From assembly GCA_023382715.1 (NCBI GenBank), contig JAHDWP010000013.1:1-64000 (forward strand): 64,000 bases of DNA, given 5' to 3'. The translations under genes were made by a program, and so were the position numbers. Below are positions 12,257 to 20,406 of this stretch, in pieces; the first letter of the stretch is position 1, and each line of letters starts with the position of its first letter. This DNA comes from Anaerolineae bacterium. Its GTDB lineage: Bacteria > Chloroflexota > Anaerolineae > Aggregatilineales > Aggregatilineaceae. The notes beneath the pieces are model-generated. The model did not search any database, was not told the DNA's origin, and saw only the letters and a list, made by a program, of their open reading frames with translations.

Positions 12257-12355
12257 GGGCGGCAGACCCTGATCCGCCTCACCGAGCAGGGGCGCACCGC
12301 TTTCCGCGAGTATAAGAACGGGCTTCAGCAGCTATTTGGCAGCCTGCCGGACTGA
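12257..12355 (+). pseudogene. C-terminal relic of a winged-helix regulator
   Basis: The last 30 codons read RLTEQGRTAFREYKNGLQ and end with a normal TGA. This matches the wing and final helix of small ArsR/MarR-like winged-helix proteins (LTxxGRxAFxxY). No recognition helix or start codon is found upstream, where the frame runs out of the end of the hypothetical gene. I read it as the remnant of a deleted regulator gene. Confidence 0.45.
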
Positions 12356-12768
12356 CCGCTCACCGCCGGGGGGCACAGAGCAGCGCCGTCTTCTCCTGGC
12401 CCCCCGTTGAATTTCGTTAGAGTTCCCTAACCTCAGCCAGACGAGAAATCAACCAACCTGGCGAACGGGTGTGCGAGTCAAGCGCCCTGTCCAAAGCCGG
12501 ACTCCTAAATCGGGCCGTCATTTTCTAACCTTAAATTTTCGGGCGGGCAGGAGTGTTTTAAGGTGGGATAAGCCGCTTTTTTCCCACAATACCCAAAAAG
12601 ACCAGACATTGGGCTGATTCCTGAGGACTCCCCCCAGATGTTGTGATTACACACTTTGCGAGTCGCCTTCTGACTCTTTTCGGGGCGTTTTGGGGGCTGT
12701 CAGACCGCGACTCGACTCCGGAGAATCTTAAAAAAGCGGATTCTTTAAGGTTGAAGGCGCGATTCTGA
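12356..12768. other. Non-coding region upstream of dnaA with clustered GANTC sites
   Basis: No gene is seen here. The region is less GC-rich than its surroundings. It carries 11 GANTC pentamers between 12475 and 12765, three copies of an ACCTTAAA element (12528-12535, with inverse copies at 12557-12564 and 12744-12751), and a CCGCTTTTTT / AAAAAAGCGG pair on opposite strands. It probably holds dnaA control sites or part of a bipartite origin. Confidence 0.5.
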
Positions 12769-12797
12769 TTGTGCGACCTGGGGGTCTTTGCTAGAAT
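12769..12797 (+). promoter_or_regulatory. Promoter of dnaA
   Basis: TTGTGC at 12769-12774 and TAGAAT at 12792-12797 are spaced by 17 bases. The leader to the ATG at 13019 would be about 215 bases, long enough for post-transcriptional control. Confidence 0.6.
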
Positions 12798-13018
12798 GGG
12801 GTCACTCCAAATGCAAGGGGGGGCCTTGCCCTGAAGGCCGGAGCACCATCGTCCGGCGGGCCTCTCGACCGCGACAGCGGTTTCTTTCGACCGGTTTGAG
12901 CAACTTCATCACACTGTACGACGCGGGCCAGCGCGATCCGTGAACGCTGCCCCCTGCCAAGAGACTGTTCTCGCAAGATTAGCGCGCGACGACACCAAGA
13001 CGATTGAGGCGAGTTCCG

Positions 13019-14569
13019 ATGCTGACCCCCAAAGATGCCTGGCAGGCCACACTCAGCCAGCTTCAGATACAGCTCAACCGCGCCACTTTCGATACCTGGC
13101 TGAAAGGTTCCGATCTTGTCGCCTATGACAACGACGAATTCACCGTCCGCGTGCGCCACGCCTACGCCAAGGACTGGCTGGAAAAGCATCTCCATGCCGA
13201 AATCGTCCTGGCTCTCAGCAGCATCTTCCAGCGCGATGTGACCGTCCGCTTTGTGGTGAACCTGCCGCCGCGCTCCGGCCTGCCCGCCGACGGCACCGCG
13301 CTCGTCGCTGGCGGCGAGGCTGAACCCCCCGCTCAGGCGGAAGTGCCCAGCTCCGCGCAAACCGAAGCCAGCGCAGCGCCGGAGACCCCAGCGCCAGCCG
13401 TCACCACCGCGCAGACCTCTGCCCCGGCGACCCCACCACTGACTCCGCCGCCTCTCGCCCAGAACTACGCCGAGTGGGACCCGCGCGTGACCGAGATCAG
13501 GCGCACGCCTGAGGCGACGCCCGGCGCTCCTCAGCCGGACTCGCCGTTTAACCGCCTGTTCACTTTCGAGCGGTTCGCCACCGGGCCGAGCAACCAGTTC
13601 GCCTGCGCCGCCGCCAAAGCGGTGACCACCGCGCCGGGCGAAAGCTACAACCCGCTGGTCATCTACGGCGGCGTCGGGCTGGGCAAGACGCACCTGCTGC
13701 ACGCCATCGGGCACGCGACTCTGGCCGCCGGCAAGCAGGCGCTGGCTCTCACCGGCGAAGAGTTCACCAACGCCCTGGTCGCTGCCATCAAGACGCACAG
13801 CACCGACGCGCTGCGCGAGCGTTACCGGGGCGTGGACGTGCTGCTGCTCGACGATATTCAGTTCCTGGCGGGCAAGCCCAGCAGCGAGGAAGAGTTCCTG
13901 CACACCTTCAACACGCTGTTCAGCCTGGGCAAGCAGATCGTCGTGACCTGCAATCAGCACCCGCGCCAACTTGCCACGCTCGACGACCGCATTCGCTCGC
14001 GGCTGGCCGGGGGCCTGCTGGCCGACATTCAAGCCCCGGAAACGGACACGCGCCTGGCGATCCTCACCACCAAGTCTGCGGCGCGAGGCACCGCGCTGCC
14101 GGCTGAGGTCGCCAGCGCCCTGGCTCAGCAGCCGATTGAGAACGTGCGCGAGCTGGAAGGGCTGCTCACCCAGCTACTCGCCAGGGCGACCCTCACCAGC
14201 CAGCCGCTCAGCGTGGCGCTGGCCGAACAGGTGCTCAGCCGCCACACGCCCTCGCCCATCGCGCGCCGCTCCACGAACATCAGCGATGTATTGCAGGCGA
14301 CGGCCACCTATCACCAGCTTTCGCTGGACGACCTGCTGAGCAAGCGCCGCACCAAGGAAGTCGTCCGCGCGCGGCAGATCGCCATGTACCTGGCCCGCGA
14401 GGAAACGGACGCCTCGCTGCCGGAGATCGGCGCGGCCATCGGCGGGCGCAACCACAGCACAGTGCTCTACGGCTACCAGAAGATCGCCAAGAGCGTCGAG
14501 GCCGACGCCGCGCTGCGCCGCGAAGTGGGCGAGATTCGCCGCCAACTCCTGCTGTTGCCCAAATCCTGA
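13019..14569 (+). CDS. dnaA: Chromosomal replication initiator protein
   Basis: The 516-residue protein binds DnaA boxes and melts the origin. Domain I (residues 1-80) has the expected WxxxLxxL and DTWLKG pattern. A long linker, rich in alanine and proline, covers about residues 90-170. Domain III has Walker A GGVGLGKTH, Walker B LLLDDIQFL, and the DDRIRSRLAGG box VII arginine segment. Domain IV ends with the DNA-binding signature GRNHSTVLYGYQKI. The ATG at 13019 follows a GAGG about 9 bases away, and a TTG at 13004 is the alternative. It is followed directly by a terminator and a set of DnaA-box-like sites. Confidence 0.97.
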   Translation: MLTPKDAWQATLSQLQIQLNRATFDTWLKGSDLVAYDNDEFTVRVRHAYAKDWLEKHLHAEIVLALSSIFQRDVTVRFVVNLPPRSGLPADGTALVAGGEAEPPAQAEVPSSAQTEASAAPETPAPAVTTAQTSAPATPPLTPPPLAQNYAEWDPRVTEIRRTPEATPGAPQPDSPFNRLFTFERFATGPSNQFACAAAKAVTTAPGESYNPLVIYGGVGLGKTHLLHAIGHATLAAGKQALALTGEEFTNALVAAIKTHSTDALRERYRGVDVLLLDDIQFLAGKPSSEEEFLHTFNTLFSLGKQIVVTCNQHPRQLATLDDRIRSRLAGGLLADIQAPETDTRLAILTTKSAARGTALPAEVASALAQQPIENVRELEGLLTQLLARATLTSQPLSVALAEQVLSRHTPSPIARRSTNISDVLQATATYHQLSLDDLLSKRRTKEVVRARQIAMYLAREETDASLPEIGAAIGGRNHSTVLYGYQKIAKSVEADAALRREVGEIRRQLLLLPKS

Positions 14570-14593
14570 CGCCCCTGTCCCCAGCCCCTTGCG

Positions 14594-14617
14594 CGCCGGC
14601 CCCCGCCGGCGTTTTTT
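14594..14617 (+). terminator. Intrinsic terminator of dnaA
   Basis: A perfect 7-bp stem (CGCCGGC/GCCGGCG) with a CCCC loop is followed immediately by six T residues. It lies 24 bases beyond the dnaA stop codon. Confidence 0.8.
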
Positions 14618-14639
14618 GCGCCTGGCAGAGGGCTGCCCC

Positions 14640-15215
14640 TCTCTACAGGGCGCGCGCCGGACTTATCAACAGGCCCCGCGTGCCCGCTTATTCTGGCCGG
14701 GCCGCGCTATCCCTAAGATATGGCGGAGGCATCCCCGCCAACCACCCCCTATATATGGGAAAATGCGCGCCTGGGCTGCCCGCGCCGGCTCTCATCATCC
14801 CCGCCTGTGCAAAGCGGGCGCGGGTTATCAACGGCCTGTTGATAGCCGTCCCGAAGACACAGAAGCCCTTCCATATCTGGGGGGCCGCGCGCCAGCCGCA
14901 CGCAGATATGGGACGCGATTCGCGCCCCCGCCAGCGTGAGATTTGGGGCGAGTCAGAACTGTGGACAACCGCGCCAGTTATGCACAGGGGGAGTCGAAAG
15001 CGGCGGCCAGGCGATTCTGCGCCATGTGGGAAATGCGTGGGAAATTTCTGGGGGGTGGGGCGGGCGCGCCAGCCACATATACCGGGTCGCCCCCTTCTTG
15101 GCCCGCGCGGAGCAGATCGCTGCGCCTCCTTATTGACATCTCCACAGCCTCTACTGCTACGACTATTTTTATTATAGAAAGATCACCGGGGAACGATTTT
15201 CTTTGGACGGGGCGC
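14640..15215. other. oriC: Probable chromosomal origin of replication (oriC)
   Basis: The gap between dnaA and holB has no gene but several DnaA-box-like 9-mers. They are TTATCAACA at 14663-14671, TTATCAACG at 14825-14833, its inverse-oriented partner TGTTGATAG at 14837-14845, TGTGGACAA at 14960-14968 (minus-strand TTGTCCACA), TTATGCACA at 14978-14986 (a full TTATNCACA match), and TTATTGACA at 15130-15138. An AT-rich stretch at 15161-15182 (ACTATTTTTATTATAGAAA) is a plausible unwinding element. Several GATATGG/CATATCTGG motifs are scattered through the region. The position next to dnaA is classical for bacterial origins. Confidence 0.7.
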
Positions 15216-15224
15216 GGGGCGGCC

Positions 15225-16220
15225 TCACCCGAATGGATAATCGAGCAGCAGCACATCCAGGGCCAGGCGTGTGTTGACGTTTTTGCCCAGGAAGTCGAGC
15301 GTGCGCGTAGTGGTCATCAGCGCGCGCGCGGCCTGCTCGCGCCCGGCAGACCGCGCCAGCGCCGCGATCTGAACGGCGCGGTCATGGTTGGTGATCGGGG
15401 CGCGGCTGGCACTGGCCACCAGCAGCACGTCGCGCCAGAAGCCCTGCCAGACCGCCAGCACGTCGAGCAGCTCCGGCTTGTCCAGCGACATGGCCTCCAC
15501 CAGGGCGAAGCGCTCGCGGCGGTTGGCGGCCAGGATGCTGTCCAGCGTGGCCAGGGCCTCGTTGCGCTGAGCGAGCGCGGCGGGATCGGTCAGCGCGCGG
15601 ATGGCCCAGCCGATGCGCCCGCTGGAGAGCTGGGCGAGCGTCTGGGCTGTCTCTGGCGGGGCGGCGAAGTGCTGCTCCAGCGCTGCGCGCACGGTCTGAA
15701 GCGGCAGCGGGCGCAGGTGCAGCGGCTGGCAGCGCGAGACGATGGTCGGCAGCAGCAGGTCGGCAGAGGTCGCCGTCAGCAGCAGGACCACATCCGGCGA
15801 CGGCTCTTCCAGCGTCTTGAGCAGGGCGTTGGCCGCCGCCGGGTTCGCCAGGTGGAAATCGAGCAGGATCGCCACGCGGTATCGCGCCTCGAACGGGCGC
15901 AGCGCGAGTGTCTGTTGCAGGGCGCGCACCTGGTCAATCTTCAGCGACCCGCCCGCTATCTCCGCCTCGACGACGGTCAGATCGGGGTGGCCGTTGCGGG
16001 CGATCAGTGTGCAGGCGCGGCACTGGCCGCAGGGCGGTGTTGGCCCCGTGCAGTTGAGCGCGGCGGCGAAGGTGTGGGCCAGCGTCGTCTTGCCGATCTG
16101 CGCCGGGCCGGTGAACAGGTAAGCGTGGCGGGTGCGCCGGTAGCGCAGGGCGCGGGCCAACTGCGCAACCGCCCACTCGTGCCCGATGACGGGCCACTGG
16201 CTCTCTTCGCCCGCGTTCAT
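15225..16220 (-). CDS. holB: DNA polymerase III delta-prime subunit
   Basis: This is a clamp-loader subunit of 331 residues. The AAA core starts with the WPVIGHEWAVAQLARAL box II segment. The P-loop position reads GPAQIGKTTLA, one residue different from the canonical GxxGxGKT. A zinc module CGQCRAC follows. The SRC arginine-finger motif (IVSRCQPL) is present. The start ATG is preceded by GGAG. It points towards dnaA across the origin region. Its C-terminal domain is typical of the clamp-loader collar, so holB is preferred over dnaX. Confidence 0.9.
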   Translation of the reverse strand: MNAGEESQWPVIGHEWAVAQLARALRYRRTRHAYLFTGPAQIGKTTLAHTFAAALNCTGPTPPCGQCRACTLIARNGHPDLTVVEAEIAGGSLKIDQVRALQQTLALRPFEARYRVAILLDFHLANPAAANALLKTLEEPSPDVVLLLTATSADLLLPTIVSRCQPLHLRPLPLQTVRAALEQHFAAPPETAQTLAQLSSGRIGWAIRALTDPAALAQRNEALATLDSILAANRRERFALVEAMSLDKPELLDVLAVWQGFWRDVLLVASASRAPITNHDRAVQIAALARSAGREQAARALMTTTRTLDFLGKNVNTRLALDVLLLDYPFG

Positions 16221-16425
16221 GCCTTCTCCGTGCTTTGCGGCGAGTGGTTATTAGTGGTTGGTGGTTAGTTATTTGGTAGAGAACGCCTCGCGCGGGATGT
16301 CCGGAGCGCGCCCGCTGATCCCCTCCCTCCTTGTGGGGGAAGGGGCTGGGGTGGGGGAAATCCACACACGCCCTTAACCAACCACCAGAACCCAACAACC
16401 ACCAACCAACACGCCCCCTCGCCCA
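16221..16425. repeat. TTGGT/AACCA tracts flanking a family-2 repeat
   Basis: TGGTTATTAGTGGTTGGTGG near 16245 and its reverse-oriented counterpart near 16378-16410 (AACCAACCACCAG) flank a CCCCTCCCTCC...GGGGGAAGGGG repeat at 16316-16360. The arrangement looks like a nested or composite repeat. No coding sequence is apparent. Confidence 0.5.
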
Positions 16426-17775
16426 TCAGAACCCGATATAGTTGCGCGGGTCCAGGGCGTTCCAGTTGGCGTCGCGGATCTCGAAATGCAGGTGCGTGCC
16501 GCTGCTGTTGCCGGTGTTGCCCACCCCGCCGATCACGTCGCCAACGCCGACTTTCTGGTTGCAGCGGGCCGACACGCGCGACAGGTGCCCGTACAGGCTG
16601 AAGGTCGAGCCGTGCGCGATGACGACCACGTTGCCATAGCCAGTGCTGTTCCAGCCGGCATAGACGACCGTGCCCGCGCCCGTCGCGTAGACCGGCTCGC
16701 CTGTGTTGGCCGACAGGTCAACGCCCGTGTGCCCGCCGGGGGCGAAGCCCTGCACCCACTTGTAATTGTCCAGCGGGCGGCGGCTCCAGGGCGGCGAGCC
16801 GCCGCTGACCTCGGCGGTGCAGCCCCACAACACATACGTGCCGCTGATCTCCCCGCCCGCTCCGACGGTGACGGCCATCGGCTGGGGCAGGAACAGCTCG
16901 CGCACGCCCTCGCCGCCGGGCACTACCACGCGCAGACCCGGCACGAGCACCGTCTCCGGCGTGGAGCCGAGCAGATCGTTGTACTCCGAGTCAATGATCG
17001 CGTAAGGATCAACCTTGTACTGCTCGGCCAGGTCGGCGACGCGGATCGGGTCGGTGACTTCGTGGTAAACGCCGTCTTCGGGCAGGATGGTGAGCTGCAC
17101 GCCGGGGCGCAGCGGGTTGTATTTGCTGCTCTTGTTCGACCAGATGAGTGTGTAGAAATCTTCCAGCCCGAACTGCTCGGCGATGCTCTCCAGCGTGTCA
17201 CCGTCCCTGACCGTGTACTGGACGACCTGCGCGCGCGCCGCCGCCGGGCGGATGGTGAAAGGCGCGCTCTGGCGCACCAGGGCGTCGCCGGCAGGACGGG
17301 CGGGCACGGGGGTCAGCAGGGCGGCGGCGACCTCATCGGCGGCGGCAGTCGGGTAGAGCGGCCCGGTGCTGGCGGTCGGTTCGCCGGCGACGGCGGCGGG
17401 CGTCTGCGAGGGCACCTGGGCGATAGCATCCTGGGGAGTGCTCTCCACGACCGGAGCCTCTGGCGCGCCCTCATCGTCCCCGCCGAGCCAGACCAGCGCG
17501 GCCAGCGCCAAAAGGATCAGCGCGCCGATCAGCATCACCCCGGACATGAGGCGCTGCGTCCAGGACGGCCCGGCGGGGCGGACGCGCCTGGGCGAGGTGT
17601 CGTCGGCGCTGAGCGGCGGCTCGTCCGCGCGTATCTGCTGTTCGAGGGCGATGCGGCGGCTGGGATTTGTGTCGTCGTCGGTGATGGGGGGTTCTTCTGC
17701 GCGCAGCCGCTCGTCGAGCGAGACGGGTTGGCGCGGCTTGGTGTCTTCCGGGGTGATCTCCGGTTCCTCAATCAT
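16426..17775 (-). CDS. Membrane-anchored LysM / M23 peptidase
   Basis: The 449-residue protein is predicted to cut or remodel peptidoglycan outside the membrane. Residues 1-75 hold three imperfect copies of an acidic E-P-x-I/L-T/S-x-D-D/E-T motif, probably cytoplasmic. A single transmembrane helix follows near residues 80-105. A LysM module (YTVRDGDTLESIAEQFG) and a second, weaker LysM-like stretch come next. The C-terminal M23 domain has the zinc ligands HTGVD and HLHFE plus the central YGHLS. The ATG at 17775 is chosen over an upstream frame because AGGGAG precedes it and a promoter lies between them. A substrate cannot be assigned. Confidence 0.9.
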   Translation of the reverse strand: MIEEPEITPEDTKPRQPVSLDERLRAEEPPITDDDTNPSRRIALEQQIRADEPPLSADDTSPRRVRPAGPSWTQRLMSGVMLIGALILLALAALVWLGGDDEGAPEAPVVESTPQDAIAQVPSQTPAAVAGEPTASTGPLYPTAAADEVAAALLTPVPARPAGDALVRQSAPFTIRPAAARAQVVQYTVRDGDTLESIAEQFGLEDFYTLIWSNKSSKYNPLRPGVQLTILPEDGVYHEVTDPIRVADLAEQYKVDPYAIIDSEYNDLLGSTPETVLVPGLRVVVPGGEGVRELFLPQPMAVTVGAGGEISGTYVLWGCTAEVSGGSPPWSRRPLDNYKWVQGFAPGGHTGVDLSANTGEPVYATGAGTVVYAGWNSTGYGNVVVIAHGSTFSLYGHLSRVSARCNQKVGVGDVIGGVGNTGNSSGTHLHFEIRDANWNALDPRNYIGF

Positions 17776-17828
17776 GCCCTGCGGCTCCCTATCCAGCGTG
17801 CCTACCGATACCCCCCAGTCCGGGCGGG

Positions 17829-17857
17829 ATCGTACCGCAGGCCCTCTGAATACGCAA
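17829..17857 (-). promoter_or_regulatory. Promoter of the M23 peptidase gene
   Basis: On the minus strand TTGCGT (17857-17852) and TACGAT (17834-17829) are spaced by 17 bases. The start codon at 17775 is about 47 bases beyond the expected start of transcription. Confidence 0.5.
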
Positions 17858-17925
17858 TCGCGCCGGGGCAAAACGCGGGGCGGGGGTGAGGTCAGAGGGG
17901 CGCATTGCAATACGTTCCTGCTGGC

Positions 17926-18567
17926 TCACTCCTCGCCGCGCACCTCGCGCTCCAGCCGGGCGAAGAACGCCGCCATGAACGCATGGCGCTCGCGGGCGAT
18001 GGCTCGCCCCGTCTCGGTTTGCATCCGCTCAATGATGCGCGACAGCTTGTAGCTGAACTCGTGGCGCGGCGTGTGCCCGGTCCCGCCGCCGGGGTAGCCG
18101 GGCGGGACTTCGCCCCACAGCTTCTGCCCGGTCAGGCCGCCGTAGGCGTAGGCGCGCGCCACGCCGATCGCGCCGATGGCGTCCAGCTTGTCCGCGTCGA
18201 AGACGACCTTCGCTTCGAGCGTCTGCGGGGCGATGGCGTTGCGGAAGCGGTGCGCGGCGATGGCGTGGGCCACGGCCTCGATGAACGCCGGCGCGGGGAG
18301 CGGGTCGAGTCTGCCCAGAATCTCGCGGGCCTGTTCGGCGGCCAGCAGCGCATGATCGGCTGTCTCGGCGTTGTGCACGTGGGCGAGGTGATCTTCGCCG
18401 GCGCGCTGGATGTCGTGCAGCAGCACCGCCGTCTCGACGACGGCCATATCCGCGCCCTCTGCCTGGCCGATGCGCCGGGCCAGGGCCAGCACGCGCAGCA
18501 CATGGTCGAAGTCGTGGACGGGGTCGCTGTCGTCGTAGAGCGTGCGGGCGAACTCCATGCTGATCAC
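17926..18567 (-). CDS. HD-domain phosphohydrolase
   Basis: The 213-residue protein has a compact HD domain: HDFDHVLRVLALA, then the LLHDI metal-binding pair and a later aspartate in VVFDADKLDAIGA. This pattern belongs to the metal-dependent phosphohydrolases related to YpgQ/YedJ-type proteins. The substrate is unknown, probably a nucleotide. The GTG at 18567 is preferred since AGGAGGG lies eight bases upstream, and an ATG three codons later is possible. The gene ends just before the M23 peptidase promoter region and starts near the tRNA-Ser terminator. Confidence 0.82.
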   Translation of the reverse strand: MISMEFARTLYDDSDPVHDFDHVLRVLALARRIGQAEGADMAVVETAVLLHDIQRAGEDHLAHVHNAETADHALLAAEQAREILGRLDPLPAPAFIEAVAHAIAAHRFRNAIAPQTLEAKVVFDADKLDAIGAIGVARAYAYGGLTGQKLWGEVPPGYPGGGTGHTPRHEFSYKLSRIIERMQTETGRAIARERHAFMAAFFARLEREVRGEE

Positions 18568-18591
18568 GCGGAGCACCCTCCTGGGGGCAAC

Positions 18592-18619
18592 GAAACAGCA
18601 GGCGGTTGAGCGCCTGCCG
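18592..18619 (-). terminator. Probable terminator after tRNA-Ser
   Basis: On the minus strand GCAGGCG, a six-base loop and CGCCTGC form a stem, followed by TGTTTCGTT. The T tract is imperfect. It lies just downstream of the tRNA. Confidence 0.5.
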
Positions 18620-18633
18620 TTCCCTCAGTTCTG

Positions 18634-18726
18634 TGGCGGAGAGGGTGGGATTTGAACCCACGGAGCGGAATGTCCGCTCACGCGCTCTCCAGGCGCGCGC
18701 ATTAGGCCAGACTATGCTACCTCTCC
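18634..18726 (-). tRNA. tRNA-Ser (anticodon GGA)
   Basis: The 93-base gene folds as a class II tRNA with a long variable arm. The acceptor stem GGAGAGG pairs with CCTCTCC. The anticodon loop is CTGGAGA with anticodon GGA. The T loop segment GGTTCAAATCC is intact. The CCA end is encoded at 18636-18634. Confidence 0.93.
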
Positions 18727-18750
18727 ACGTGGGGCTATTCAGTTGGGGCA

Positions 18751-18779
18751 ATTATAGCCGCGCCCCCGACGAGGGTCAA
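18751..18779 (-). promoter_or_regulatory. Promoter of tRNA-Ser
   Basis: On the minus strand TTGACC (18779-18774) and a perfect TATAAT (18756-18751) are spaced by 17 bases. Transcription would start about 18 bases before the mature tRNA. Confidence 0.75.
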
Positions 18780-18909
18780 TACGCAGCAAGGCAGGGTGCA
18801 TGCAAAGGCTGACAGCGACTCGCCGGGCGCCGGGCAGTGACCTCTCCCCCAGTCGCGCTGCCCAGCGTGTCGGGCATCCCGCCCCCGGCAAGATGGGTCA
18901 GGCCGCGGC

Positions 18910-19236
18910 CTACTTGAGAAAGCCGTGCTTGCGCAGCCAGTTCTCGAAAGTGATCTCGCCCGGCTCGGTGATCATGCTGCCGCGATCCACGTTGCGCGGG
19001 CTTTCGCCCGCCAGCGGAGCGGGTTCCTCAAAGGGCAGGTCTTCGCCGGGGCGGGCGACGATGATCGTCGGCACCGACTTGAACCCCGTCCAGGCGATGA
19101 CGCGCTGCTCGGCGGTGGGATCTTTGTCAATCAGAATCTCGCGATAGGGGATGTTCTCGCGTTCCAACACGCGCCGGGCGGTGCGAACGTAGGGACACGA
19201 GGCCGTCCGCGCGTACATGACCAGTTCGTAGCTCAC
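18910..19236 (-). CDS. Glutaredoxin-like protein
   Basis: The 108-residue protein has a thioredoxin fold of glutaredoxin type. The redox motif is CPYV near residue 14, and the cis-proline segment TGFKSVPTIIV is near residue 51. A C-terminal extension (residues 65-108) ends in a helix (ENWLRKHGFLK). The resolving cysteine is absent, so it would use a monothiol mechanism despite the CPYV glutaredoxin-like motif. The GTG start is preceded by GGGGAGGA. It lies 39 bases downstream of the amidase start side on the same strand but is transcribed after that gene. Confidence 0.82.
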   Translation of the reverse strand: MSYELVMYARTASCPYVRTARRVLERENIPYREILIDKDPTAEQRVIAWTGFKSVPTIIVARPGEDLPFEEPAPLAGESPRNVDRGSMITEPGEITFENWLRKHGFLK

Positions 19237-19275
19237 AAGTTCCTCCCCAGGTGAGTGGCGGGCGCAGGCAATCTC

Positions 19276-20325
19276 TCAGGGGCCGGGGGTGGGCGTCCCG
19301 GCGTCGTCGGGCAACAGGAAGCAGCGGATGCCGTTGACAATGCCCTGAGCGATCAGGTCCTGCTGTTCGGTGAGAAAAGCGCGATCGTTGCGCAGGAAAC
19401 CGATCTCAATGATGGCCGTTGGCGTGTCTATGGCAACCTCGCCGAAGGTGTGATATTCGGTCATGTCGTAGGTGAGGCCGTAGTGCTGGGGCAGCCCAGT
19501 CGTCGCCGCGTACTGGCTGATCAGGCAGGCCAGCAGCTTCTCGTCTTTGCCGCGCGTCGTCTGGCGGGCGGACGCAGACGCCGCGTTGAAGCCGGTGCCC
19601 GCTGCCCCGTAATCCTGGCAGTCATTCGAGTGGATCGAGATGAGCACATCGGCCTGGTAGTTGGCCAGGCGCGGATCGAACTCGGTCAGCAAGTCCACCA
19701 TGTAGCGTTCCTGGCTGAGCGTGGTCACCACCTGGCGCGCAACCCCCTCGTTGACCGAAAGCTCGGTCAGCCCGTCCGGGCACACTGCGCCAGGGTCGGC
19801 CTCAAAGGAGGAGTCCTGTGGGCGCCCGCTGTGCCCGGCGATGACGCCGATGCGCACCTGATGGGCATCGGTGGGCAATGGCGACGGCTGAAAGGAGATG
19901 ACGCGCTGGGTGGCCTGCACCTTGTTCAGCCCCGCGCGGAACTCGTCAGAAAAGAAGTTGGGCCGCGTCCACAGCGAGAAGATCGTCGAGACGAGCACCG
20001 CTGCCGCCACGACGATCAGCACATTGCGCACGGTGTTCCACCACAAGGCGACCGGGCTGCTCTGCGCTGGCGGGCGTGGACGCGGGGCCGTCCGCCGGCC
20101 CAGGGGGAGCGCCAGCGCCGGCGCGACGGCTGGTCCGCTGGCCGCCTCGATCGGGAGCGCATCAGGGGGTGCCTCGTCCGCCGGGTCGCCGGGGGGCAGG
20201 TCGAGCGCGCCCGTGTCGAACGTCCACACGGCGAAATCGTCCTGCTCGGCGTCGTGGCGCGCGTACTCCCTGGCAAGCTCCTCCAGCGGGTCGTCGTCCC
20301 AGGTCAGATCGGTCTCATCGGTCAT
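19276..20325 (-). CDS. N-acetylmuramoyl-L-alanine amidase (Amidase_3 type), membrane-anchored
   Basis: The 349-residue protein is predicted to cleave the bond between muramic acid and the stem peptide. Residues 1-100 are acidic then proline-rich and cytoplasmic. A transmembrane helix lies near residues 118-138 (LIVVAAAVLVSTIF). The catalytic domain has the zinc-site histidine in IAGHSG, a second in ISIHSNDC and the glutamate in IEIGFLRND. The ATG at 20325 replaces a longer frame through repeat sequence. It is followed 39 bases later by the glutaredoxin-like gene. Confidence 0.9.
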   Translation of the reverse strand: MTDETDLTWDDDPLEELAREYARHDAEQDDFAVWTFDTGALDLPPGDPADEAPPDALPIEAASGPAVAPALALPLGRRTAPRPRPPAQSSPVALWWNTVRNVLIVVAAAVLVSTIFSLWTRPNFFSDEFRAGLNKVQATQRVISFQPSPLPTDAHQVRIGVIAGHSGRPQDSSFEADPGAVCPDGLTELSVNEGVARQVVTTLSQERYMVDLLTEFDPRLANYQADVLISIHSNDCQDYGAAGTGFNAASASARQTTRGKDEKLLACLISQYAATTGLPQHYGLTYDMTEYHTFGEVAIDTPTAIIEIGFLRNDRAFLTEQQDLIAQGIVNGIRCFLLPDDAGTPTPGP

Positions 20326-20406
20326 GATTCCGCGCAGCGGTGCAGTCCGGTGTTCTGTGGCAAATCTTAACGCACCTGGCGCAAAAGGGAAACTTTGCAG
20401 GGCTAG

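Noticed and set aside
14943-16268. 441-residue plus-strand frame across oriC and holB
   Set aside because: It covers the DnaA-box region and is antisense to holB. There is no recognisable domain.
18839-18909. A second structural RNA near tRNA-Ser
   Set aside because: The short GC-rich stretch shows no cloverleaf or conserved RNA core.
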